A DNA stretch of 64,000 nt from Rosa chinensis (Eukaryota > Streptophyta > Magnoliopsida > Rosales > Rosaceae): contig NC_037094.1 of assembly GCF_002994745.2 (NCBI RefSeq), forward strand, positions 69,482,819-69,546,818, given 5' to 3'. Shown one piece after another: positions 1 to 11,136 of the stretch. A program made the position numbers and the translations under genes. The stretch's first letter is position 1; each line of letters opens with the position of its first letter. Below the pieces are notes generated by a model that saw only the letters and a program-made list of their open reading frames with translations, was not told where the DNA came from and searched no databases.

Positions 1-810
1 ACTGACTTAGGGAAGTTGAGGTTCTTCCTTGGAATTGAAGTGTTGCAGAAACCAAATGGGATTTTCGTGTGTCAAAGGAAATATGCTAATGAAGTGTTGA
101 AGCGGTTCGGAATGTCGGAAAGCACACGTGTAAGTAGTCCAATTGTTCTGGGTTTCAAAATAAGTAGGGATGTTAATGGAATTGCTGTGGATGACACCTA
201 CTACAAGGTGGAAGCTTAATGTATCTTACAGCTACACGTCCAGACATCATGTTTAGTGTGAGCTTAATCAGCAGGTACATGTCAAAACCCACTAAATTAC
301 ATTTGCAAGCTGCTAAGAGAATTTTGCGTTATTTGAAGGGGACTACTAGTCATGGTATTTTCTACAAGAAGGGAGGGGAAGAAGATTTGCTTGCTTTCAC
401 AAACTCAGATTATGCTGGTGATGAAGAAGATTCCAAAAGCACATCAGGTTATGTTTTCTTCAGGTGCTGTGTCTTGGATGTCGAAAAAACAGCCGATTGT
501 TACACTTTCAACCACCGAAGCAGAGTTTGTGGCAGCTGCTTCTTGTGCATGTCAGGCTGTATGGATGAGAAGAGTATTGAGAAATTTGAATCATGTTCAA
601 GAAGGAAGCACCACCATCATGTGTGATAATACCTCTACAATTAAACTCTCAAAAAATCCAGTAATGCATGGAAGAAGCAAGCACATCAAGGTGCGTTTTC
701 ATTTCTTGAGAGACCTTGCAAAAGATGGAGAAGTTAAGTTAGTTCATTGTGGAACTCAAGAACAAGTAGCAAATGTGATGACCAAGGCACTAAAGCTCGA
801 GGCTTTTTAG
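1..810 (+). pseudogene. Ty1/copia pol 3' end: reverse transcriptase tail and RNase H, frameshifted
   Basis: The segment encodes the end of a copia polyprotein. The reverse transcriptase tail (FFLGIEV, then YLTATRPDI) is followed by the RNase H domain ([33 protein letters not shown]) and a terminal TKAL motif. The reading frame breaks twice: near base 205, just before YLTATRPDI, where one base appears missing, and near base 450, after TSGYVF. It stops at 808-810. The rest of the element lies left of the window. The long terminal repeat follows 80 bases downstream, so this is the 3' end of a plus-strand element. It is non-functional as read. Confidence 0.9.
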
Positions 811-889
811 AGACACAGAAAGAAGATGGGAATGTGTGATCTCACTGATATAAACTAACTGCATTCTGCAGCTAGTTTAAGGGAGGGAT

Positions 890-1139
890 TGAAAGGGTCT
901 TCATCTGTTGAAGTTAGTTGCTTGAAGTTAGGAGCATTTGGTTTTCTGTTTCAATAAGTCCTAGTCTCTAGGAAAGATAGCTGTTTTGACTTATTCTAGT
1001 TTTAGTTGATAGCAGTAGCTAACGTGAGCTATTTTCATGTATTATATTGCTCTGTAAAAGGCTATTTGATGCCTAGTTTAAGATTCAATAAGAGGCAAGC
1101 ATTACATCCAGTTTGATCAGAGGTTTTGTTGTTGAAACA
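890..1139 (+). mobile_element. Probable 3' LTR of the copia element
   Basis: A purine-rich stretch (AAGGGAGGGA, 879-888) directly precedes TGAAAGGG at 890, the expected polypurine tract and LTR start. A TG..CA span ends at 1138-1139. The interval carries AATAA-type signals, as expected for an LTR polyadenylation region. The 5' LTR is outside the window, so the borders cannot be confirmed by comparison. Confidence 0.6.
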
Positions 1140-2540
1140 ACTCTTTTACTCTACTCCAAAAATTATGTTGAGTTAGAAATTTGAACAAAGTGAAAAATGT
1201 CACCCAACGTAATTTCACTGGTATTCATTAACATAATCTGAACAAGAGAAAAATCAAATCATTCAAGACAGAATGTGTCTCTTAATTACAATATCTTATT
1301 GCAAGAGAAACACCCTTTGATTCCATTTATAAAGAAACCAGTGTGTGGTTGTTTGTTTTTGCGGCTGCACCCGAATTTTGGAATGGGTTGCCTATGTACC
1401 CGGGAAAGGATCAAGCCACTCGTAGTTCAAGCATTTGGGATTGAGATGGGTAGATGACCCATTTATTTTTGGATTTGTGTTTGAGATATTTGTGAGGGTT
1501 TAGAGCCCTTGAATTTGCTTTTGGGTGATTTGGGAATGATTTGATTTTTCTGTTGTTTGGGTGAATTTGACTGGTGGAGTCAGGGATTCGATTTGAATTT
1601 GTGGTTGCATCTAGTGAGTCGCTAGATTGCCTACATACCCTGTGAAGGGATCAAACCATTGTAGTTCAAACATTTTGGGAATTTAGGATTTTTTTTCTTG
1701 GTTTTGTACCAAAATGATATTTTTTAGGTTCCGGAGCATTTTTTACGAAACCATAGCCTGGGTATTTGAAAATGGAACTCATAGAGTCATGGTTTGGCGA
1801 ATTCTTCCAACGGACCCAAATTTTGAGGTGGGCTTTGCTTGTGAGTCATGTTTCTTGGTCCACTCCAATCAAGAGCTGCCCAAATTTGATATGGGCACCC
1901 TTGATGTTGAATAAACACGGTTAAGCTTTTCGGAGTTGAGTAGGCCAATCTATCACGTATTCGATTTGAGTGTCAACAAATTAGAGGATCACTTTTTCTT
2001 TTCTCAGGTCAGTGACACATTTATTTGAATTTGTGAAGCCTACGAAGGTCGAGGCGGTGCCATCTTAGTGCAGCAAGGTTTGATCCTCCACGTCTTGGGA
2101 GCACCCTTTATTTGTCGACAATTTTGAAAGCAAAACATAGCAGCCAACCAAAACAGAGACCATCTCTTAATTTGTTATTTGTGTTTTCTCAGGCTAGCGA
2201 TACATTTGTGACTTATGGGGCCGAAGCGGTGCCATCCCCTCTGTAACTTTGTCTTTCTTCTATTTTTTTTATTTGACATTCTTCAAAAGCTCAAGTGAAC
2301 AAAACGTCTTTTATATGAGCTGGGTCAGGTTGTAACCTCCTTGTGGCTTTACTTGCTCGTAACAAGGGCTGCCCGTGTAACAAAATAGCGAGTTAGCAGA
2401 AGACTTTTCCTGTCCTTGTTTACTGATCGATGCTTCATACTTGCAACTCATTGGCTGTAGCTTCTTTGGCTCTGCTTTCATCGCTTCAAAAGAATTGATA
2501 AAATCTCTCCTTCTCTATTTGTCAGCGAGTTTTAAACTGC
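1140..2540. other. Non-coding stretch with degenerate internal duplications
   Basis: No credible gene is visible. Two motifs recur. TTGCCTATGTACCC plus about 40 further bases (1387-1440) comes back as ATTGCCTACATACCC (1625-1680). A TTTTCTCAGG..GGCGGTGCCATC block (1999-2064) comes back at 2183-2236. The copies are diverged, which suggests old duplications in a repeat or in a transcribed leader. Short open frames here have no recognisable domain. Confidence 0.5.
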
Positions 2541-2748
2541 AGAATGTCTACTGCCCGGTGTTCGCCACCTTTTTATGATTTGCTTTATGTACATAGGATC
2601 AAAGCTCATGTTTGTCTTCTTGCTCCACCGCTTCAAGCTTCAGAAGAAGATGTGCTGCCACCAAAACTTGTAGTAGGCATAACTCTTTAATTAATGTACA
2701 CCTCCATTGTTTAATCACAGATTTTGTTTTGATGTACAGGTGTGTCAA

Positions 2749-3302
2749 CAGTGGCGGAGACAGAATTTAAATTTAAGTGGGACACTTATAAAATATTTTT
2801 TTTTTTCACATTTTTTAAAGAGGATCAAAGGATTTCACTCCTACCCCCATGGTGACTCGAACCCATGACTTCGTTATTAGGTAGTGGGTGCTCTAACCAC
2901 TGAGCTAACACCACTTCATAAATTTTTTTTTTAAATTAAAGTGATTTGTTGTAAATTGTCTAAAGCAATAAGCTAATAACTATATTAAATTTTTATAACT
3001 ACATTAACTTTTTTGAAAATTTATTCAAAAGTAGAACTAAGTATTAATAACTTAATATCTAAAAGAATAATATATATTAAATATAAAATATTCAAACCCA
3101 AACAATAAAAACCAACCAGTGAGTTTCAAACCTAGACCAAATTGTTGCTGACTAAAATAGAAACCACTGGGTTAGGCATACCACATGGTAATTAAACAAA
3201 CCAGCATATATATGTACCTTGACTACATACTTTCGAATTACAAAAAAATAAAAACTCAATGGATCACGGGACCCACTGTGCCCCAACGTGGCTCCGCCAC
3301 TG
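2749..3302. mobile_element. Non-autonomous hAT element with 8-bp TSD
   Basis: The ends are CAGTGGCGGAG at 2749 and its inverse CTCCGCCACTG ending at 3302. An exact 8-bp target-site duplication TGTGTCAA flanks them at 2741-2748 and 3303-3310. Eight-base duplications and CAGTGGCG-type ends are typical of the hAT superfamily. The 554-bp interior is AT-rich, has no transposase, and includes a tRNA-like stretch on the minus strand. Confidence 0.9.
2849..2912 (-). repeat. tRNA-derived sequence inside the hAT element
   Basis: On the minus strand the piece begins GGTGTTAGCTCAGTGG, which matches a tRNA D-arm and Pol III A box. It ends with GGGTTCGAGTC, a T-arm and B box. The acceptor ends do not pair well, so it looks like a tRNA relic or the head of a tRNA-derived SINE rather than a functional tRNA gene. 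Confidence 0.6.
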
Positions 3303-4402
3303 TGTGTCAAATACAAACCATGCATTGATATTCAAGGTGCTTATGATCATGGCTTTTTATTTATCACGTTGTCAACTTTCCTTCATTCTTTTTGTGTGGT
3401 TATTGCTTCTGAGCCATTCAATTGCTTTGCTAGCATTTTATTAACGAAGGCTTTGTGCAGATACCATTATGTGAAGAATTTTGGCCACATCAACACCATA
3501 CTGATCTCGTGTATTCCATGGCTTCTTTATAAATATTTGGTTGTTTTGCTTTGTGCAAAGTTGACCACCGCTAATTTTTCGACTTTGAACAATATCATTC
3601 ATATTATTGTTTCTTTGTCTTTTATTTTTAGAGACGCCCACTGAACTTGCTTCACTTCAAGTTTGACAGAGAGGCAGAGCCTGTGGCATGGCTTTTGGAA
3701 TCTTAATAAATTTTTTTCCGTTTAGCACCTTCGTCAACCCCAGCGGTTTTGAATTTGCTTTGTTGTTGCTGAGAGAGAGCTCGGTGAAGCAAGCAGCTAC
3801 GACATGGTTTCTCGATGTGCAGCTACAATGATCTTCGGAGACGCTGTTCCGGCATGACTCATCGGAGACCCTGCTCCGACATGTTCATCGGGACGCTGCC
3901 CGGCATGCTTGATATGGTTCATTTCAGTGCCAGTGCTTTTTCTCTCGGTTCATTAGAACTCTATTCAAGAAGAAGAAGGATGTCTCAACAAGTCACTCGA
4001 TTAAATGTATCTGTCCCTTTTACAAGAAGGTTGTTGTCTGTTACTTTTCAGAATGTGTTTAATTTATAACAAGTGATGGCAAGTTTTTGTCTGTCCGCTT
4101 AACTATAATCACCGTCTTTCACCTTGCAGGGGAGATCGAATTTCTAGCACACTCGATAGAGAAAGTTGACAAATGCATCAAACAGATGATTTTGCCAAGT
4201 TTCTTTACATTTTCAGGATTGGTATATTCCACATTCCACCTTCAATAAACATGTGAATATGAATTTCTGTCAAATTCAATTTCCCGTAGTCGTAAAAATG
4301 GTTTTGACTGTGCTCATGGGTCCACATCACATCTTTTATTTCTTGACGAGTTGACGAGTTACTAATTATGGTGCTTGAAGGCCTTAATTGAAGCTTTTCT
4401 AG

Positions 4403-4604
4403 GGGCGGTCTTAATATATGGCAGTTTGGCTTTGTTGAAGAAGGCTGGGTGTTTCCAACAATTGTGTTCAAGAGTGATGGAAAGAAGTTTAGAGTTGGAG
4501 AGTTATGGGTTGGGAATTGTAATGATACTATTGTTGTCAACTCATCAGAGCCAATCATGACTACTTCAAAGATTGAGGAAAGGCATGTAGAAATCATGTC
4601 TTAG
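4403..4604 (+). other. Unassigned terminal exon-like segment
   Basis: After a TTTTCTAG acceptor a frame of about 66 codons runs to TAG at 4602-4604. It includes IWQFGFVEEGWVFPTIVF and RVGELWVGNC. Composition looks protein-like, but no start and no domain can be assigned. It could be the last exon of a decayed gene together with the pieces at 2.5-3.7 kb. Confidence 0.3.
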
Positions 4605-4837
4605 TCTCAGTCTTCCTCTCTGAGTATAATTTGAGGTTGGATTTGTATGCGCATAACTTGAAAAGGGTGATGCAGCATTGAATGACTTCTTTAAAAAAAA
4701 AAATAATAATCCAAACTTTAGATAAATAAAAAAAAGATGTTGGGAGTTGGATTGTTTACTTCTAAACCAACAATGAGTACGCTAAGAAGAGAGTGGCGCT
4801 CTCATGAACCTACAAATAGCACAAATAATTTTGAAGG

Positions 4838-5040
4838 CATTAAATCCAACTTTCACGGTTGTTTCACAAGTCAAATTTGACCTCATCAGACACGTACACA
4901 AATGATTAAGACACATTAAATCCAACTATCACCGTTGTTTCACAAGCCAAATTTGACCTCATCACACAAAGAAATGACTAAAAGACATTACATCTTATCT
5001 AAGTTCTGCTGTTGTTTCACAATTCAAATTTGACTTCACA
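4838..5040. repeat. Three-unit tandem repeat, about 74-76 bp
   Basis: Units begin with CATTAAATCC at 4838 and 4914 and with the diverged CATTACATCT at 4986. Each contains GTTGTTTCACAA followed by CAAATTTGAC. The third unit is the most diverged. Confidence 0.75.
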
Positions 5041-5412
5041 AGAACATATTTAACAGACTCTCTATTTTAACTCCTTTAATTATTTTAGAGAATATGTTTA
5101 GTATTTTATCTATTTTAGCAGCTGCACCAGACTCTTAAGTGATTCTACATTATAACATTTAGCTATTTCGCTCCTAAATATAGAGAGCGAGATGAGACTC
5201 TCTATAATTTAAAACATTCATTTCGAGTTATTTTTTGTAATTTATAAATACTTTTAAACTATTTAACCTTTCTTTAAAAAATAATAAAAATTCAAAAGAA
5301 GCTAAAATCTCACTGATGCAACATATTTCTAAAGTGGCTAGCCAAAATGATTTTTTAGCTACTTTGACTAAAATTTGACTCAAAAATGACTGGCATTACT
5401 AAAAATGCTCTT
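5041..5412. repeat. AT-rich MITE-like segment, family uncertain
   Basis: The stretch ends with ACTAAAAATGCTCTT and carries GAGCGAGATGAGACTCTC, a composition common in small plant inverted-repeat elements. I cannot define matching termini or a target duplication, so the call is tentative. Confidence 0.25.
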
Positions 5413-5496
5413 ACACACAGGTACTGACAAGCCAACCAGTTTTTTTTTTGGTAAGAATAAGTTATTAAACAAAAAAAAAGAGAATATCTATTGCAG

Positions 5497-5627
5497 ACAA
5501 GAAGAAGAGGGTTGTGAAAGCCAAGTCCAACAAGAAACTCCTCGCCTCAAGAGAACAATGGAGTGAGAGCTTGGCCAAGAAAAGGTCCAGGCTGTCTGCA
5601 GCTACAAATCTCTCTGTTATCGCTTAG
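5497..5627 (+). other. Unassigned basic C-terminal exon-like segment
   Basis: An acceptor ATTGCAG is followed by a frame rich in lysine and arginine (KKKRVVKAKSNKK, SLAKKRSRLSAATN) that stops with TAG at 5625-5627. It resembles the last exon of a nuclear protein but I do not recognise it. No upstream exon with matching phase is evident in the preceding 900 bases. Confidence 0.3.
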
Positions 5628-5782
5628 AACAATGCTCAAGTCATTAAGTTTTGGTTTAAAAGATGGATATTACGACTTTATTTCATTTGTCTTCTGTTTT
5701 TTGACTACTGAAGTTACTTTCCCTTAATGCTGCTGAGTTTATTCGATGTTTGAGTATTATACCCCCTTTGATTATTAATATT

Positions 5783-8470
5783 GACAGGACCTGCTCCGAA
5801 CTCCACCCTGAAATCAGAGATGGCCCTCTGGAGCCCACCTTCTGAATAACTCTATCGAAATTTCAGCAGAGTCACCCCTAAAAATGGACTACCCAAAATT
5901 TATAGAAACACATTCACACTTCTAATAAACCATCCTTAACCTCCTGGAGCCATCCTACTCCCCAAATCATAACAACTCCACAATAAGCAGTTGAAATCCG
6001 AAATACAGTATGTTCCAAATACACAAATGTAATTTGCAGACTTTAAAACAATTGTCCCACATGTTTTTAGAGTAATCTAAAAGAGGCAAATAATTCAAGA
6101 TACAAGTAGGTTCAATAAGTAACCTACAATATGAAATACAACAGCGGCAGATGCTATGCCCCGAATCCTACTATGTCGAACCGCTACTCTACAAACTGGG
6201 CATTTGAAATCGAAGGGCCTAGGGGAAAGTAGATAAAAATGTTAGCGTCAGTGGACAAAAATAAATAATTGTAAAGAAGAGGGATTTTATACTTTCTCAA
6301 GTTTATTCCTTTAAAAACCTGATGCATGCAACAATTAAGCAAACTAAACCGAATGATGTTCTGCTCAAGAAACCGACTAGTCCCGCTAGTCACAAACAAC
6401 CAATAGTAAAAAGACTAAAACTTCGATACTTAAGAACATAAGACTAGGCCTGCTGGTTAACAAGATCGGACTAGTCCACTAGTTAAGTAACAGAAGGATA
6501 TAGGGAAGAAAATATCACCATACAATGAAGGGAACCTCCCAGGCTCGAGTCGGAGCCTCCCAGGCTCTATGCTCAACTCGCCCACAAACACATAGTAAGC
6601 AGGGAGGAGTACTAATATGCTCAACTACACCCATGCATGTGAGGAGAAGAATAAATAAATCGACCCAGATATGGTGAAGAAAAATAATAGAAAACCGAAA
6701 ACAAGTAAAGCTTCCCCAAAATCTCGCAACAAGGCATGAGTACGATTTCAACCGTACTCGGAAAATCTCATGATAAACTAATAAAATCAACGACGTGTCA
6801 CACACGCCAAAATACTATTCTCAAATCCAACAACAAATCAGCGAGAAAATAATAGATAGATAAAATTTTATCAAAAATCCCATTTTCAAAAATCTTGCAG
6901 AAATCTCACAATCGATGAATAAAAATATAATGTTTAATTCCGGAAATCATATTGGAAAATAACTCGTTGAAAATCATCATAAAGACATAAATCATAAATC
7001 CAAATCCGAGCATCGCAACTCATATCTGTAAATCATGATGGAAAATCAATCAACAAACCAATTCAATTCTGAAATCAAGTTATAATCCGACACTAAAATA
7101 GATGCTCAATAAATTGAAAAGATAAATGAATAAATCAATAAGTCGGAAAAATCTTTGCATGCATCATTTAAATTAAAGGTCCACTCACAGTACGTATACG
7201 GCTAACATGGCACCCAAGTGTAAGGATCCTTGTCGAGCGATAGGTCGGTACCTCGTCATGTACACAATTATATTTCGTAAACAACAATTCGACAAAAGAA
7301 TACGATTCTAAAACAAAACCAGAAAACCCCATGCAAACCAACATCTCCATTACTTCTCGGATTCAACCCAAACTTCACCACTAACACCAATTCATTAATT
7401 TAAAGGTTTTAAGACAGAACCGAGAGAAATTCGACGGTCAGATTCTTGTAAATCGATAATCAAAACTCCACCCTTCAGAGAAAATTGAAATCGATATCAA
7501 ATTTCTCCAATTTCTACAACATTCATAGTTACAAGTTCTACAACTCACAAATAATTTAACTAGCGAAAAACAGAAACCCAAATCCTGCCCTACGCGCCTC
7601 CATGCGCCGCCCACAGTGGCGACGCATGGGGCCCACGCGTAGCCGGCCAACCATAAACCAGATCACCAAATTTCACCAGAAAGATCACTTCAACATTCCT
7701 AACATCTTTCTCAACTACGACAATGCCAGAAAATATCTTGGTTGGCCGGAATTGAAGAAAAACCGCAAGAACACCAATATGAACAGTGAAATATTGAAAT
7801 CGTCGATTCTCCTTCCACACCTCAAATTGGGTTATGAAACTTGGAGGGATTCATCAATGGAGGATGGGCTTTCCATAATGACTTGAATCGTCGAAGAAGG
7901 TGGCCGAAATCAGGAGAAATCGCCAGAAATGTCAAACTGCTACAGTGGAGGTTTTTGACTTCGATCTCTCTTCTCCTACCAAATCGACGTGAACCACCCC
8001 TATAGTTTTCAGGGGGAGAAGGAGGCGTTCCTATCAACACCGGTGGCGCGCCATCAGGTGGCTGGACGACCAAGAAATGTCTGCAAACATGAACTATCGA
8101 AGAGAGATAGAGAGAGCGAAAGAGAGATTTACTGGGGTTCCGGAAACCCACCATATTAACTTTTCCTTTTTAAATCAAATTACCATCCTACCACAGTAAC
8201 TTTCCCTTTTTAAATCAAATCACCCTGAACAGTAACTTTAGTTTTTCGGCTATAAGTTTCGCATACGAACTTCAATTTAAGCGTACCACATGTCCACGAA
8301 CTATGTTTAACGTCCTCTACGACTTTCATTAAGAAAATTTTCTTAAAAACTGACCCAAACAAAAAGTCAACTTTTTGGGCCACTAAAAGTATCGAAATAA
8401 AGTAAAAAGTGAAAGTAATTGTCGTTTACCGCTCAAATGACTAGTAAACCAGTAAATTGAGATATGTGAC
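5783..8470. mobile_element. LTR-like non-coding repeat, probably Ty3/gypsy
   Basis: A start TGACAGGACCTGCTCC, long non-coding AT-rich sequence, a GC-rich stretch around 7580-8060, and a closing region with AAAGTCAACTTTTTGGG resemble large plant gypsy LTRs. No second LTR and no target duplication could be defined, so the right border is approximate. Open frames inside (for example 7822-8154 minus) show no domain. Confidence 0.4.
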
Positions 8471-9922
8471 TTGATACACATTTACGCAAGCGTACGTATC
8501 ATTGTCAAGATAGGGAAATATTATGCCCAAAGTTTATCGTGCCACAGGGATTAGTGGCTAGCTCACAATCATTGGATAATCGGAAATAAAGACACTTAGC
8601 AAACAAAAGAAAAAGAAAAATAAATAAAATAAATAAAAATGCTACTTTAAGGCAACAAGCCTTAGCAATGCTCCTTTGGTTTGCACCGAAGCCTAATCAA
8701 AGCTATGAGCCTAGTGGTGGTTATTTACAATGAGTCAAAATTGTCACCGATAATTGTAATTTAAATTTCTAATAACTAAATTGCAATAATTTAAATAAAA
8801 CTCAAATAACAACTAAATTAAATAAAGTAATGCAAAGTAAAAAATTGAGATAAATTGAGGATTGGTAGCTAGGGGAGAATCCTAACCCTAATTCAATGCT
8901 CTAGATGCTAATTTGATTTACATGCAATTTATTAAAGATGGTGGAAGCCGTATCCAAGGCTTTTCAAGGCTCAAGGGCTGAAATTTCCTTTCATGGTATT
9001 CCTACTCCGGTTCAAGGGTCATAGGAACTCACTTGACATGAATTAGAGCTGGTTCAAGGGTCACTAATTCACATCAAGAGGCCTAGAGAACGAGGAATGA
9101 GGCAACCAAGCTCACCATAATTGCAATTAAGCTAATCACGTAGTGAATCATGCTTGTACTTCCCATGAAAATTAAATCGGGGTTCTAGCTCTAAAATCTA
9201 AGGATATCAACCCCTAAATTTTAATCTAGACTTAATAAAGCACATACCCAAGAATTGACAATTCCTAAGCATGCATTCTAATCAATTATTACAAAACACA
9301 AGCATCCAATAATTAATAAATTCCATATATAAATTAAATTAAGCATCCATTACATAAAATTTGGATTAGGGCACACAGCCCTAACCCCCAACAAGAGAAT
9401 TACTCACAACCCATAATTAAATTGACATCAACAAACATCAGTTAAAGAGGAAAAAGTGAAAAGAAGTGAGAAAAAACAAGAACAAGTCACAATTGCTATG
9501 AAGCAATTATGACAAGACTTGATTTATAGCTCCCCACTTTTACCGAATCTTCAAATCATGATGATGATGAAGTCCTTTGATGCTTGGAAGCTTTGGGTGA
9601 GTAATTCTCAAATACTCAAAACAAAATTAAGAGAATGGAAAATAGAAGGGGACGAGAGAAAGTGAGAGCAGCCCAAAGGCTGCCCCCAATGTTTGCGGCT
9701 ACTGTGTTGATAATAATGAATAGGGTTAATTGGCTGGTGTATTTATATGGGTCGTGAAGGGAGAGATGGATGAGGAATGGGCGACCATGATTGTAGAGGA
9801 AAAAAAATATGGTCCCTATCCCGTGAGGCTGGGAGAGAAAGGAGGGAAATAAAGATCTTCTTTTTTATGCCACATGTCAGCTTGTAATTAGCGCAAGCTA
9901 ATTAAACTACCATTGCTGAATT
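8471..9922. other. Non-coding repeat-derived sequence left of the large hAT element
   Basis: No gene is visible. The text includes CGCAAGCGTACGTATC and GCCACAGGGATTAGTGGC, phrases common in the non-coding parts of plant gypsy elements. Sequence continuing this unit probably resumes at 16449 after the hAT insertion and runs to a GGGGCGTAACA end near 16831. The element identity is inferred. Confidence 0.35.
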
Positions 9923-10180
9923 GCTGCACGTAGGCCTCATCAAATAACCCACGGATTAAGTGGGCCGATGGAGACTCGCAGGCCCGGAGGGCCAAAAGCC
10001 GGCCATAGGCCTGGCCCTGTGGGTAGAGGGTCGGGCTTGGTTTAGGGGTTTGAAACCCAGCCTGGCTCATAGGCTTGGCCCTCCAAAAGCTCGTTAGGCC
10101 CGGCCCGTAAAAGCCCTTTAGGCCCTACCCATAAAAGCCCGCAAACAAAAAAATTATATAAATAACACAGAAAATCTTGT

Positions 10181-10975
10181 GCAGAACACCTAATTTAGCT
10201 GAATTACTGGGAACTGCTCGGATGGAATTAGGAATTGTATCCTATATGCACAGAAAGCTTTGTGTGTCTAGTTTCTGAAAAATTTTACGGTTTATGATTC
10301 TGACTTTTCTAGAAGGAGTTATGGCAATTTAAGTGAACGCAGTTCAGCTTAAACAAGAATCTGCAGCACAAAAACTGTTGTGCAAAACACCTAATTTCAC
10401 TGAATTACTGAGAACTTTTCGGATGTAATTAAGAGCTGTACCCTATATGCACGGAAAGCCCCATGTGTCTAGTTTCTGAAAAATTTTACCGTTTGTGATT
10501 CCGACTTTTCTTGAAGGAGTTATGATGATTTAAGTGAAGGCAGTTCAGCTTAAAAGAGAATCTGCAACACAAAAACTGTTGTGCAGAACACCTAATTTCG
10601 CTGAATTACTGGGAACTACTTGGATGGAATTAGGAGCTGTACCCTATATTCTCGGAAAGCCCCATGTGTCTAGTTTCTCATAAATTTTGCGGTTTGCAAT
10701 TCCGACTTTTCTAAAAGGAGTTATAGCAATTTAAGTGAAGGCAATTCTGCTTGGACTGGAATCTGCAACATCTTTTACAAGTTCATGTCTAGAACCGAAC
10801 TTCGTTGAATTACTGGAAACTGGTTGGACAGAATTAAAAGTTGTACCCTAGATGCACAGAAAGCCCCATGTGTCTAGTTTCTGAAGAATTTTACGGTTTG
10901 CGATTCCAACTTTTCTAGAATGAGTTATGGCAATTTAAGTGAAGGCAGTTCAGTTTTAATGGGAATCTAGAAGGC
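10181..10975. repeat. Four-unit tandem array, about 200 bp per unit
   Basis: Units start near 10181, 10382, 10583 and 10791. Shared landmarks are GAATTACTGGGAACT, CCCCATGTGTCTAGTTTCT and GGAGTTATGGCAATTTAAG. The last unit is the most diverged. The array lies wholly inside the large hAT element and encodes nothing. Confidence 0.9.
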
Positions 10976-11136
10976 CCAGCACATATATTTGGAAAATTTC
11001 AGTGTACCACATCATCATTATATGTGTGTGTGTGTGTGTCTTTATGTGTGTGAATTTGTTGTAATTTGGCTTATGGTGAAATTGAACGTTCTTATACTTT
11101 TATATAGAATATGTGCATATATATTCTACATGTCAT

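Larger units (their letters stand above)
2541..3705 (+). other. Unassigned exon-like segments split by a hAT insertion
   Basis: Three short open segments look like exons. The first, after TTTAAACTGCAG, is open from 2542 and reads MSTARCSPPFYDLLYVHRIK at its start. The second, around 2741-2748 plus 3303-3340, becomes continuous only when the hAT element at 2749-3302 is ignored. The third, after an acceptor TTTTTAG near 3632, ends in FKFDREAEPVAWLLES and a stop near 3705. The phases do not join cleanly, so this may be a decayed gene. I do not recognise the protein. Confidence 0.3.

Noticed and set aside
2849..2912. Functional tRNA gene
   Set aside because: D-arm and T-arm are recognisable but the acceptor stem does not pair and it is embedded in a hAT element.
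4205..4597. 130-codon minus-strand frame
   Set aside because: Antisense to the more protein-like plus-strand segment at 4403-4604, with no recognised motif.
7822..8154. 110-codon minus-strand frame
   Set aside because: In the LTR-like repeat, no domain.
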